A DNA stretch of 23,050 nt from DAOTWP01 sp034435675. Its GTDB lineage: Bacteria; Chloroflexota; Anaerolineae; Aggregatilineales; Phototrophicaceae. The first letter of the stretch is position 1. Each line of letters begins with the position of its first letter. Below the pieces are notes generated by a model. That model was given only the letters and a program-made list of their open reading frames with translations. It was not told where the DNA came from and searched no databases. The position numbers and the translations under genes are program-made. Positions 7,921 through 15,778 of the stretch are shown here, one piece after another. The stretch covers positions 1 to 23,050 of the forward strand of contig DAOTWP010000031.1 of assembly GCA_034435675.1 (NCBI GenBank), read 5' to 3'.

Positions 7921-9375
7921 ATGCAACGAAAATTACGTCTGTGGCAAGGTGGTGGCATCGCACTGGCATTCAGCCTGCTGCTGGCTGCTGTGGTCTTTTC
8001 TGCCAATGTGATGGCAACACCCGTACAGGCACAGGGACGCGGTGGCAATGCCACGCCGACCCCCACCGACCCGCTGTGGCTGGGGTTCTCGGCAGCGCGT
8101 GATGCCATTGAAGAACAGGAAGGCACAGACCTGACTTACGTGGCGCGCTGGGAATGGTGGCAGGATGATTTCCAGTTTGGGATTGACGACTGTGTTGCCG
8201 CCGTGATGGTGGACAACCCTGCCGCCGCCCGCCCCATTTACATCGGCTGGACATTCCAGATTACCAGCCTCAACAACGTGACCTACGAAGCGCGCGTCAG
8301 CTATAACCTGCAAATTGTGGTCGTGTGCGATGAACCCAGCCAGGTCGCTGCCGCCCCAACACCGGGTGCAGGCACGCCCAACCCCAACCTGCCGCCCCCG
8401 GTTGCCGGGGGTGCTGTCAGCGGCAGCTTTGAACTGGGCGGGCATGTGCTGGAACTCAACACCAACACGATCAGCCTGCTCCAGCGTTCTGGTATGACGT
8501 GGGTCAAAAAGCAGGTGCGTTACACGCTGGGCGCTGATCCTTCCAGTGTAGCTGGCATCGTCCAGCAGGTGCAGGGTGCCGGTTTCCGCGTGCTGCTGGG
8601 GATTGTCGGCAATCCGTCGGAAATGACCGACTATGACTCCTATATCCAGAGCTACTCCGCCTTTGTCGCCGGTGTGGCGCGGCTGGGTGTCAACGGTATC
8701 GAAGTCTGGAACGAGCCGAATATCGTGCGTGAATGGCCCGCCAACAGCATCAACGGTGGCACGTATACGCGCCTGCTGGCGTCGGCATACAACGCGATCA
8801 AGACCGCCAATCCTAACGTGCTGGTCATCAGCGGGGCACCGTCGCCCACTGGCTACTTTGGTGCGGCAGGCTGCGCAGTCAACAGCCCCACCGATGCAGG
8901 CTGTAACGACGACGTGTTTATGCAGCAAATGGCGGCGGCGGGGGCAGCGCAGTATCTCGACTGCGTTGGGCTGCACTACAACGAAGGCATTGTCGCGCCA
9001 TCGGCAACCAGCGGTGACCCGCGTGGCAACTACCCGACCTACTACTTCCAGTCCATGCTGGCACGCGGTTACAACCCCTTCGGTGGCAAGCCGGTCTGTT
9101 TCACCGAACTGGGCTATCTGTCCGGTGAGGGCTTCAGCACGCCCATCCCGGCAAACTTTGCGTGGGCGAACAGCACCAGTGTTGCTGAGCACGCCGCGTG
9201 GCTGGCAGAAGCCGCTACGATTAGCGCGCAGAGCGGGCGCGTGCGGCTGCTGATTGTCTGGAACGTGGACTTCCCGTTCTACACCGCGACAGACCCGATG
9301 GGGGGTTACGCGATTTTCCGCCCGAACGGTGCCTGCCCGGCGTGCGACACGCTCGGCACGGTTATGCGCCGCTGA
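7921..9375 (+). CDS. Secreted clan GH-A glycoside hydrolase with unknown N-terminal domain
   Basis: A 484-residue exported protein. Residues 1-38 are a signal peptide (basic RKLRLW, long hydrophobic stretch, AQA-like cut near VQAQG). A TP-rich spacer leads to a domain at about 50-138 with two cysteines (C91, C136) that I do not recognise. A proline/glycine linker (about 142-168) then joins a TIM-barrel glycosidase at 169-480. The acid/base Glu is E265 in IEVWNEPN and the likely nucleophile is E396 in CFTELGY, the clan GH-A pattern on strands 4 and 7. GH39/GH5-like relatives such as exopolysaccharide hydrolases are the nearest in style. Start at 7921 has AGAGG upstream; the GTG at 7900 would lengthen it by seven residues. 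Substrate is not predictable, but it is probably an extracellular polysaccharide. Confidence 0.87.
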   Translation: MQRKLRLWQGGGIALAFSLLLAAVVFSANVMATPVQAQGRGGNATPTPTDPLWLGFSAARDAIEEQEGTDLTYVARWEWWQDDFQFGIDDCVAAVMVDNPAAARPIYIGWTFQITSLNNVTYEARVSYNLQIVVVCDEPSQVAAAPTPGAGTPNPNLPPPVAGGAVSGSFELGGHVLELNTNTISLLQRSGMTWVKKQVRYTLGADPSSVAGIVQQVQGAGFRVLLGIVGNPSEMTDYDSYIQSYSAFVAGVARLGVNGIEVWNEPNIVREWPANSINGGTYTRLLASAYNAIKTANPNVLVISGAPSPTGYFGAAGCAVNSPTDAGCNDDVFMQQMAAAGAAQYLDCVGLHYNEGIVAPSATSGDPRGNYPTYYFQSMLARGYNPFGGKPVCFTELGYLSGEGFSTPIPANFAWANSTSVAEHAAWLAEAATISAQSGRVRLLIVWNVDFPFYTATDPMGGYAIFRPNGACPACDTLGTVMRR

Positions 9376-9395
9376 GTCTGACAGTCTGACGCTTC

Positions 9396-9437
9396 CAAAA
9401 ACACAGGAGGGCGCACCCAATTGGTGCTGCCCTCCTT
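9396..9437. terminator. Bidirectional terminator between convergent genes
   Basis: AGGAGGGC-GCACC (9405-9417) pairs with GGTGC-T-GCCCTCCT (9423-9436), a 13-base stem with one bulge. Minus-strand transcripts meet GTGTTTTTGG after it. Plus-strand transcripts from the glycosidase meet only TTACTG. It separates two convergent genes. Confidence 0.85.
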
Positions 9438-9491
9438 ACTGTGCACACGAAAGGCCACATTAACGCTTTCAAGTGAACCGGCTGACTGCTG

Positions 9492-10430
9492 TTAATCGCC
9501 GGTGGCGCGCAGCGCATAACCGCTGCTGTCATCGTGCAGCAGCCCGTGCTGGCGCAGGCGTTTGTGGTACTGCGCCAGGATGCGCTGACCGTGATCGTTA
9601 AAATGCCCCTTGACCTGTGTACTGTCCAGCCGTGCGTCAGATTGTGGCGTTTGCGTTTCTGGCGCAAAGCGGCGCAGCTTGCGGCGGTACTCCCACTGTT
9701 CGAGTGCATTCCCCGGACGCCCGCCTAACAGGCTTTCCAGCAGCCCTTTGACCGCCGCCCAACCCCGTCCAACGGAACGCTCCGGTTCGGCATAGAAAGC
9801 CTCCTGGGCGTTGGGAAGCTGCGCGCTGACCCAGGCATTCTGATCACGCATCTGCATATACAGCGTGTGCCCATAAACTGGCACCATCTGGGTAACTTCA
9901 TGCGCCAGGAATAAGTCCTGCCGGTTTTGCGTCAGCGCGTTTTCTGCCAGCACAAAGTTGGGGCAGATGACCACCCCACGCAGCCGCACCAGCCGCACCA
10001 GCAGCACGGCAAACGCGCGCGCCAGCCACACCCGCCCCACACGGGTCACTAGCAAGTAATCCAGGTCATCATCCAGCGCCGCCGGGTTGTGTACCGCCAG
10101 CGCGCCGGTCAGGGCGACCATACGCACAAATGGCAGCCGCGCCAACCAGACCCCGTAGCGCATAGCAAGGGGCCATAACTGCCGCACAATTTGTTCACGC
10201 TCAATTCGCCGGGCGATATTCGCTTCGCGATCACGACAGACGATGTAACCGTGTGCTCGAACGAACGCCGCATTCAGCCGCTGGGAGGTGTTCAGTGTAT
10301 GTTCAATTTCTTTTAACCGGGTGGCAGTATCGCTGATCAGAAAGTGCTGGATTTCCTCCACCGTCAGCGGAAAGTCGAATACATCGGCATAGAGCACTGT
10401 GCGGAGGATGGCGTCTTCCAGTTCCGGCAT
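9492..10430 (-). CDS. Nucleotidyltransferase-fold protein with winged-helix-like N-terminus
   Basis: A 312-residue cytoplasmic protein. The N-terminal 85 residues (ILRTVLYADVFDFPLTVEEI, then a helical repeat) read like a small winged-helix domain. Residues 103-130 carry the nucleotidyltransferase signature, VALTGALA about ten residues before DDDLDYLLVT, with D122 and D124 as the expected metal ligands. A hydrophobic stretch (LARAFAVLLVRLVRLRGVVICPNFVL) and AHEVTQMVPVYGHTLY follow, a pattern I recall from a conserved uncharacterised family. The usual Gly-Ser of the motif is Gly-Ala here, so catalysis is not certain. Start ATG at 10430 with GAAGGGA upstream. It stands alone between a promoter at 10554-10583 and a terminator. 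The substrate is unknown. Confidence 0.75.
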   Translation of the reverse strand: MPELEDAILRTVLYADVFDFPLTVEEIQHFLISDTATRLKEIEHTLNTSQRLNAAFVRAHGYIVCRDREANIARRIEREQIVRQLWPLAMRYGVWLARLPFVRMVALTGALAVHNPAALDDDLDYLLVTRVGRVWLARAFAVLLVRLVRLRGVVICPNFVLAENALTQNRQDLFLAHEVTQMVPVYGHTLYMQMRDQNAWVSAQLPNAQEAFYAEPERSVGRGWAAVKGLLESLLGGRPGNALEQWEYRRKLRRFAPETQTPQSDARLDSTQVKGHFNDHGQRILAQYHKRLRQHGLLHDDSSGYALRATGD

Positions 10431-10553
10431 ACTGCGGTTCCCTTCGATGCTTGCAAAAACTAATCTGGAGGTAGGTACAGCGGCGCGCCACTGCTGACCA
10501 CCCCAAAGCGATTGACATGAACTACTGTGCTTAACGGTTATCTATTTTTAAGC

Positions 10554-10583
10554 ATTCTATTAGGGATACGGCAATCGCGCCAA
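10554..10583 (-). promoter_or_regulatory. Candidate promoter for the nucleotidyltransferase-like gene
   Basis: Minus strand: TTGGCG (10583-10578), 18 bases, TAGAAT (10559-10554). The leader would be about 120 bases. The rest of the 10431-10612 interval shows nothing else convincing. Confidence 0.4.
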
Positions 10584-10612
10584 CGGCACACACGATGGAC
10601 TGCGGAGAGCGC

Positions 10613-12145
10613 TCACTCCCAGGTCCATAACCATGTGCTGGCGAATTGGCAGTTGGTGGTGATTGGCTCGTAATTGACGACAGCGATGCCAATGCCGCCG
10701 GAGACTGCCGGACTATCCAACTGCCCGACGAACTGCTCGTTGATGAAATAGTACAGGCGGTCTTGCAGTGCGACGACGAGCAAATTGACAGCACCCGGAC
10801 CAAAAGAGCGCCCTGTGCCATAGACGCCTGGCTCGAAGATCTCGCCCTCGCGCCGTGACAGCCCAAAACCGCCCTGCTGGTCCACGTATGCCAGCGTATA
10901 GGCAGTATCGCCGGTATTACGAAAGACCAGCCCGCAGCCCGTCAACCCCGCAGCGGCGCTCTGCCACGTCACCGACGCCCCCAGCACAAAATTCGCGTAG
11001 CTGCTGCCGCGCGCCAGCATGATTCGCGAAACACCTTCGCTGGCGAATTCCGCAAAACTTTGCTCAATCGTCACGATAAGCTGACCGCCGGGGGGAATCA
11101 CCCGCCGCCGTTCGAGTTCCTGCGCCAGTGCGGCTGGGCTGCTGCTGCTCAACTGCTGCGGGAAGATCTCCGCGCCATCTACCAGCAGCGGCGCGGTCAA
11201 CGTCAGGCGCTCAAATGCCGCATTGGTCTGCCCGTTGAGCACATTGGGCGTCACCACCGCCAGTCCGGTTGTTCCACCATCCAGCAGGCGGCTGTCTGTG
11301 ACCTGCCCGATATACTGCCCGTTGTAAAAAAATTCCAGGCGGGCACCATTGAGCAGCGCGCCAAAGCGAAAGGCACTCTGCCCGGCAACAATCGCCGGAT
11401 GCGCCGTCCAGTCGCGCAGCACAAATTCATTGACCCCGGCTTGCAGCACCACGCGCCACAGTCCATCGCTGTTGATCGTAAACAGATAGTGGCTGTTGTT
11501 TTGTTCGCGCAGTGTCAGCCCAACTATCCAGCCGTCACGCCCATTCACGCTGGCGACCACCGTTTCGGCATAATAGTCGCTCAGCACCGGAACCGCCGCC
11601 TGCCGGGCTACCCCGCTGACCTGTACACCCGTCAGCGACAGACTCAACCGCGAGTCGCTCAGGTTGAGCGCCAACTGGTTATTGGTCGAGCGCCAGCCCG
11701 TGTCAGTCTCGAATTCTTCGCTGTAGGCAGGGCTGGCATAACCCGGCAGCATGGTCAGCGTGTAACTGCCGCTTTGCCCGGCAAAGCCTGTGACGTTCGC
11801 CGTGTACGTACCGCTGCGTGGAATAGTGACTGCCTGCAGCAGCGCAGTGCGATCCGGCGCATGGTAATCGTCGTTGGCAAGCAGTGCCGTGCCATCCGCG
11901 CTGGCAATCGTCAGCACGGGGTCAAAATCACCGTCCGGCGCAGCGATAAACGACAGAATCGCCCCATCCAATGCGCTAAACTGCCATGTTTGCGTGCCAT
12001 CGCTGGCAACCGTGCCGCGTACCGGCGTCTCTGGCAGCAGTGTACCCAACTGGGCAGAAACAACCGCCGAGCCAAACAACGCCAGCCACAGGCACACACC
12101 CGTGCATCCGCACAGCAGTACGCGCCGCAGCCATGCGCCCTTCAT
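10613..12145 (-). CDS. Secreted PPC and LamG-like domain protein
   Basis: A 510-residue exported protein of unknown role. Residues 1-31 are a signal peptide (KGAWLRR, then a hydrophobic core with three cysteines, cut near VVSA-Q). Residues about 36-134 fit a PPC (pre-peptidase C-terminal) beta-sandwich: GTVASDGTQTWQFSALDG, FDPVLTIASADGTALLANDD and SGTYTANVTG. Two concanavalin-like sandwiches follow at about 142-317 and 380-510. Each has an EFET/YANF start, a 'display' strand (LTLREQNNSHYLF, LVFRNTGDTAYTLAY) and FYNGQYIG or FINEQFVG strands. No catalytic motif is seen, so a binding role outside the cell is more likely than an enzyme. The start is set at 12145: its ATG overlaps the upstream gene's stop as ATGA, which indicates translational coupling. 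Confidence 0.8.
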   Translation of the reverse strand: MKGAWLRRVLLCGCTGVCLWLALFGSAVVSAQLGTLLPETPVRGTVASDGTQTWQFSALDGAILSFIAAPDGDFDPVLTIASADGTALLANDDYHAPDRTALLQAVTIPRSGTYTANVTGFAGQSGSYTLTMLPGYASPAYSEEFETDTGWRSTNNQLALNLSDSRLSLSLTGVQVSGVARQAAVPVLSDYYAETVVASVNGRDGWIVGLTLREQNNSHYLFTINSDGLWRVVLQAGVNEFVLRDWTAHPAIVAGQSAFRFGALLNGARLEFFYNGQYIGQVTDSRLLDGGTTGLAVVTPNVLNGQTNAAFERLTLTAPLLVDGAEIFPQQLSSSSPAALAQELERRRVIPPGGQLIVTIEQSFAEFASEGVSRIMLARGSSYANFVLGASVTWQSAAAGLTGCGLVFRNTGDTAYTLAYVDQQGGFGLSRREGEIFEPGVYGTGRSFGPGAVNLLVVALQDRLYYFINEQFVGQLDSPAVSGGIGIAVVNYEPITTNCQFASTWLWTWE

Positions 12146-12837
12146 GCGCGGGCGGGCATCCAGCGTGGAAAAGTATCCTGAAGCCATGTCAAAAAACCTG
12201 CGAAATCATCTGCGGAAATCTCAGCGCCGTCCATCCAGCGGTGCTGCTCGGCAACATGCAACCGCCGCTGCTGTCCCGTCAGCGCAAGGTCACGGTCAAC
12301 ACCGGCGGTCTTGGTCTGCTTCTTGCTGACCAGCGCCATAAAGTACTCGCGCTGTGGCAGGCGCTCAAAGTCCTCTGGAGAAACAAACGTATAGACTGGC
12401 ACATAGGTGTCATCCTGTTCCAGCGCACACGCCAGCATATACCAACCGCGCGGCACCCGCGAACGCTTTTGCACCTTAAAACGCCACATCAACACCTGCA
12501 TCGGCGCATCTCCGCGAATCTCTGCCTGCACCTGCTGGCGCTGTGACAGGCGCACGCCGTCAACCAGCAGTTCAAGGTGCCTGCCGCTGTGCCAGCGTCC
12601 GGTAAACAGCGTTTCAAGCAGCTGTGACAGTGCCCATGCGACCAGCAGCCCGCCAAAAAACGCAAGGATGCTGATGCCTTCACTGGGGATCAGCGCGTTG
12701 GTCAGCAGATAACCGCCGACCAGCCCGCCGATGAACGCCAACAGGACGACCAGCCGAATGCCGCCGTGCGAAAGGTCTGCGGGAATCCTGCGCACCGGCG
12801 TTCCCTCTGTTTGTAAAGAATTCAGCCTGGAATCCAT
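12142..12837 (-). CDS. Two-TM membrane protein of unknown function
   Basis: A 231-residue protein I do not recognise. After a short polar start there are two hydrophobic segments, about 28-50 (IRLVVLLAFIGGLVGGYLLT) and 56-76 (ISILAFFGGLLVAWALSQLLE). The rest, about 80-231, is hydrophilic with beta-rich stretches (HLELLVDGVRLSQRQQVQAEIRG, MWRFKVQKRSRVPRGWYMLACALEQ) that could be a cytoplasmic PH-like or similar domain. Its stop overlaps the start of the secreted PPC protein by four bases, so both are made together, perhaps as anchor and exported partner (inference). No clear Shine-Dalgarno lies before ATG 12837. A GATAGT box five bases upstream could mean a leaderless message. Confidence 0.7.
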   Translation of the reverse strand: MDSRLNSLQTEGTPVRRIPADLSHGGIRLVVLLAFIGGLVGGYLLTNALIPSEGISILAFFGGLLVAWALSQLLETLFTGRWHSGRHLELLVDGVRLSQRQQVQAEIRGDAPMQVLMWRFKVQKRSRVPRGWYMLACALEQDDTYVPVYTFVSPEDFERLPQREYFMALVSKKQTKTAGVDRDLALTGQQRRLHVAEQHRWMDGAEISADDFAGFLTWLQDTFPRWMPARA

Positions 12838-13154
12838 ACCGAACTATCCGCTGGACTAGCACTAAGTACAACCACAGAAATCTCGCGGGATTGTTTTCCG
12901 TAGGGGCGGGTCTGAGACTCGCGCCTACATCCGACATTTTCAATTTGCTTGTACTTAGCAACCGACAATACAGAAGTTACGCAATTGTGTACGTGGACAA
13001 GGGGTTAACCCCCTCGTTCAGGTCCAGATCAAGGAAAACCGCGTAAGCTAAGACTCTATCCGCAAATTCATCAAGCCAGGCGAGGCATGCCTTGCCACTA
13101 CAAGAAAATCTGATTTCTCGGATAGCTGCCATATATTTACGCATCAATGCCTGG
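12838..13154. other. 317-base gene-free stretch with palindromes
   Basis: This interval lies between the two-TM protein and the methyltransferase. It holds the nested palindromic element at 12862-12958 and, nearer the methyltransferase, GGGGTTAACCCC (13001-13012), bracketed more widely by TGGAC and GTCCA. A 55-codon reading frame on the minus strand (12977-13144) is open, but I see no domain or good ribosome-binding site in it. Confidence 0.6.
12862..12958. repeat. Nested inverted repeat (REP/MITE-like, 97 bases)
   Basis: The outer arms CTAAGTACAA (12862-12871) and TTGTACTTAG (12949-12958) are perfectly complementary, and the match extends to 12 of 13. Inside is a second palindrome, GTAGGGGCGGGTCT (12900-12913) against AGACTCGCGCCTAC (12915-12928), with 12 of 14 pairs. 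Palindromes of the GTAGGGGCGGGT type are, from memory, abundant in several bacterial genomes. No transposase is nearby. Confidence 0.7.
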
Positions 13155-13907
13155 TCAGGGCTTCTTTGCCACAAAAATGACCCGATCCGCGCTCGAACTC
13201 CCCGGCTCAAACGGCTCAAAAGCGGGAGTCATGACCGTTACGAGCGCAAAACCCGCCCGCTGCAACAGACTGGCAATCGCCTGGACTGGATAGGCACGCA
13301 GCACGCGCTGCGTTTCCACACGCTGCCACACCCCGCCAGCACCGCGAAACAACAGCAGATCAGTTGTGCATTCCTGTCGTTCATAGTTATAGCGGTTGCG
13401 CGCAAAAACGGTCAGACTGCTGCCGTCGTCAAAAACCAGATCATGATCGCTTGCCGCGCGTCCGGTCAGTCCTTCAATCGTGTGCATGTCGAAGATGAAC
13501 CACTTATCTGTTTCGAGCAGCCGGAGTGCCCCTTGAAATACTGCGCTGAGGTCGTTCAGGCTGCCCAACTCATTGAACACATCCAGCGCCAGCACCAGAT
13601 CAACCGGTTCCAGGGTGTTATCCAACTGGCGAAGATCCTGCTGCACGAAACGATAGCCACTTAGTTCGGGGTCGGCGCGTGCCACCGCCAGCATCTCCGG
13701 CGAATTATCCACACCCGTCATCGTGTAACCGCGTTTGATCATCGTCTTGAGGCTGACACCCGTGCCACAACCTAAATCAAGCACCCGCTTACCCAACCAA
13801 TCGCTCCGCTGCGCATATTCGACAAGGCGTGTCGTCATCACCCGCGCGAAGTCCGCCATGCCAAGCTGGACATAGACAGGGGCGAGGACACTGTAAGGTT
13901 CTGGCAT
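13155..13907 (-). CDS. Class I SAM-dependent methyltransferase
   Basis: A 250-residue cytoplasmic methyltransferase of the Rossmann (class I) type. Motif I VLDLGCGTG is at 42-50, the acidic residue binding the SAM ribose is in TGVDNSPEML (64-73), and the following motifs are FVQQDLRQL (87-95) and LVLALDVFNEL. The C-terminal half has a beta-rich substrate region (SSLTVFARNRYNYERQECTTDLLLF) of the kind seen in small-molecule methyltransferases. The substrate cannot be assigned. The start ATG 13907 has AGAGGA eight bases upstream. The DM13 gene ends 24 bases before it on the same strand, so both are probably co-transcribed, though no shared function is evident. The stretch after it (13154 down to 12977) has no T-rich terminator. 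Confidence 0.92.
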   Translation of the reverse strand: MPEPYSVLAPVYVQLGMADFARVMTTRLVEYAQRSDWLGKRVLDLGCGTGVSLKTMIKRGYTMTGVDNSPEMLAVARADPELSGYRFVQQDLRQLDNTLEPVDLVLALDVFNELGSLNDLSAVFQGALRLLETDKWFIFDMHTIEGLTGRAASDHDLVFDDGSSLTVFARNRYNYERQECTTDLLLFRGAGGVWQRVETQRVLRAYPVQAIASLLQRAGFALVTVMTPAFEPFEPGSSSADRVIFVAKKP

Positions 13908-13931
13908 CGGCGAAATCCTCTTACTGAAGCT

Positions 13932-14576
13932 CTAGACGAGAAAACGAAGCGGCGCGACACTGATGATCAGATTCAACGCCCTGCTGTAAAGTACCAGACT
14001 GTTGAAGCGAGTGATGTCTACTTCGGCAGGGACGAAATAATTTTGATTGCCTAGCGTACCCTTGAGCAAGCCCAGATCAAAGCGATCCAGCCCAATCTCG
14101 TCAATCGTCTGAGGGTCTTCGGCGCTGGACAACGCAAGATACATTGCCGGGGCACGGGCAGCGCGGAAATTCTCCAGGCGCACGAGCGTAATACCGTCTG
14201 CCTGCTGGATGAGCAGCCCTTCCCCGGTTGCCCAGCGAATTGTGTCCAGCTCGCTGAATTCTGCCGAGGCGATTTGCAGCGCCCCGGTAAGCTGCGGCAG
14301 CGCGTCGTCTTCCGGCGGGGCGAGCGTGTCCGGGCTTAACGCCGTTGTCACGAACAGCAGGGCGACCTCCTGATCTTCTGCCGCCAGCGCCAGATACGCC
14401 TGTTGTTCGACCTGCGGCAGCGCCTGAAACGCGGGCACAAGATCTGCTGGCAGACCAGCAAAGACGACCTCGGCGCTTTCCGTGGAAAGCAATGGCTGCC
14501 AGATAGGAAAGGTAAATATCGCCGCTACCAGCAGCGCACCTACCAGAATAATCAAAAACCGCAGTCGTAAATTCAT
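13932..14576 (-). CDS. Membrane-anchored DM13-domain protein
   Basis: A 214-residue protein with an N-terminal anchor or uncleaved signal (about 5-27, LRFLIILVGALLVAAIFTFPIW), so most of it lies outside the membrane. Residues 35-92 are an alanine-rich stretch (QVEQQAYLALAAEDQEVALLF) of unknown role. Residues about 97-212 match the DM13 domain, proposed in the literature to be an electron-transfer or redox domain: LTGALQIASAEFSELDT, DGITLVRLENFRA, MYLALSS, FDLGLLKGTLGNQNYFVP, EVDITRFNSLVLYSRAL and VAPLRF. The cysteine normally in the VVIWC-like strand is Ser198 here. The start at 14576 was chosen because the hydrophobic segment begins there. The ribosome-binding site is weak. Upstream, 14577-14816 is non-coding with no clear promoter. 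Confidence 0.8.
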   Translation of the reverse strand: MNLRLRFLIILVGALLVAAIFTFPIWQPLLSTESAEVVFAGLPADLVPAFQALPQVEQQAYLALAAEDQEVALLFVTTALSPDTLAPPEDDALPQLTGALQIASAEFSELDTIRWATGEGLLIQQADGITLVRLENFRAARAPAMYLALSSAEDPQTIDEIGLDRFDLGLLKGTLGNQNYFVPAEVDITRFNSLVLYSRALNLIISVAPLRFLV

Positions 14577-14816
14577 AAAGACCGAAAATGAAAACAACCT
14601 GCCATAACCGGGCGGGTCATTCAGGTGTACGAACCGTGAATTGCACAAACTAGGGTAACACAAAGTTGATGGCACAGCTACCACAGGTTGCACGTGGGAG
14701 CGCTGCCTGGCAAAGATTGCGGCGGTGCGCAACAGGCTTCCACCTGCCCACCACCGCGAGAACCGGCACCCCTGGCTGCCTGCGAACGCACCTGGACATT
14801 TACCGGCAGAACACGG

Positions 14817-15518
14817 CTATTTCTTGCCTTTGGGCATCCAGTAGCCCTGCCCCGGCACCGTGCAGATGTACTGCGGACGACGCGGGTTTTCTTCCAGTTT
14901 CTGGCGCAATCGGGAGATATTCACACGCAGAACGGAATAGTCGCCGTTATACTGCTCGCCCCAGACCGCGCGCAGCATGTCGTCGTGGGTGATGATCTGC
15001 CCTACATTGCGCATCAGCGTAACCAGAATGCCATATTCTATCGGCGTCAGGTGCAGTTTTTTGCCCCGGATAAACGCCTGCCGTCGCGGCATGTCCAGTT
15101 CAAGCTGGCGCACGATTACACGGGTTTCTGCTTTGGGCGTCCATTCCACCCGCCGCAGCAGCGCCTTGACACGCGCCAGCAGTTCTTCGGGTGAGAACGG
15201 CTTGGCGAGATAGTCGTCTGCACCGGCTTCCAGCGCCAGCACCTTATCGCGCTCCCCCCCCTGACCGCTGATAACAATCATCGGTAGAAATGATTTCGTG
15301 CGCACGGAACGCAGAACTTCCAGCCCGTTCATGTCGGGCAGGTTGATGTCCAGCAGGACAAGATCAGGATTGAGGCTATTGATTTCGTTGAGTGCTGCCA
15401 TGCCATAGCCAACTGCAACAGGATGATAGCCGGCGTCTGCCAGCAGAACACTGACGACTTCGGCAGTGTTCTCATCATCTTCCACAATCAGGATTTGTGC
15501 TGAGTAGGTTGCGACCAT
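14817..15518 (-). CDS. OmpR/PhoB-family response regulator (orphan in this window)
   Basis: A 233-residue DNA-binding response regulator. The receiver (about 7-122) has the acidic pair E13-D14-D15, phospho-acceptor D57 in LVLLDINLPDMNG, S84 in IVISGQGG and K106 in DYLAKPFSP. The C-terminal winged helix (about 134-230) shows the OmpR pattern LTPIEYGILVTLMRNVGQIITHDDMLRAVWG, then DYSVLRVNISRLRQKLEENPRRPQYICTVPGQGYW. The whole is close in style to KdpE/PhoB. No histidine kinase is adjacent. The HisKA-type kinase at 4798-6375 is the only kinase in the window of the right class, so it is a candidate partner (inference). The start ATG 15518 has no strong Shine-Dalgarno. Confidence 0.95.
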   Translation of the reverse strand: MVATYSAQILIVEDDENTAEVVSVLLADAGYHPVAVGYGMAALNEINSLNPDLVLLDINLPDMNGLEVLRSVRTKSFLPMIVISGQGGERDKVLALEAGADDYLAKPFSPEELLARVKALLRRVEWTPKAETRVIVRQLELDMPRRQAFIRGKKLHLTPIEYGILVTLMRNVGQIITHDDMLRAVWGEQYNGDYSVLRVNISRLRQKLEENPRRPQYICTVPGQGYWMPKGKK

Positions 15519-15778
15519 AGCTTTGGATTACAAAATACCAACCGATTCATAACTTCCATGATAGCTTATCCCGGCAATTAGGGCTATAGCATTTCGTTAT
15601 AAACCTACCCGGTTTTATGAATTTTTCCCAAAGAACGTAAATTATCGCGTGGCTTAGGTATTCATCCACGCCAGTAACACCGGCGGCTCGCGGGGAAAAA
15701 CAAAATGCCAGCAATACGCGGGTGGCTTGCTGGCAATCGAAAGTGGTGTTACAGCGTAAGCGGCGGAGAAACAGCGGT
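15519..15778. other. Intergenic region between rplY and the response regulator
   Basis: About 260 bases without a gene. It holds the rplY terminator at 15696-15734. Nearer the response regulator there is an AT-rich stretch with TATCAT (minus strand, 15563-15558), a weak -10 candidate. Confidence 0.4.
15696..15734 (-). terminator. Intrinsic terminator after rplY
   Basis: GCCAGCAA (15707-15714) and TTGCTGGC (15727-15734) form a perfect eight-base stem. On the minus strand it is followed by ATTTTGTTTTT, a strong T-tract. It lies about 45 bases after the rplY stop. Confidence 0.85.

Noticed and set aside
7933..9420. Long 495-codon minus-strand reading frame
   Set aside because: Antisense shadow of the secreted glycosidase, which has a signal peptide and catalytic glutamates on the plus strand.
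10512..10541. Plus-strand promoter with a perfect TTGACA
   Set aside because: The -10 positions (CGGTTA or GGTTAT) are poor and no plus-strand gene follows for over 10 kb. It may be a weak antisense promoter, but there is no support.
11060..12181. 373-codon plus-strand reading frame
   Set aside because: Antisense shadow of the secreted PPC/LamG-like gene; composition is Gln/Arg-rich and unlike a natural protein.
12977..13144. 55-codon minus-strand reading frame after the methyltransferase
   Set aside because: No recognised domain and no good ribosome-binding site; it contains a palindrome (GGGGTTAACCCC), which fits non-coding DNA better.
14577..14607. Ten-codon leader peptide overlapping the DM13 start (ATGA)
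   Set aside because: No ribosome-binding site or regulatory codon run; such a short frame is expected by chance.
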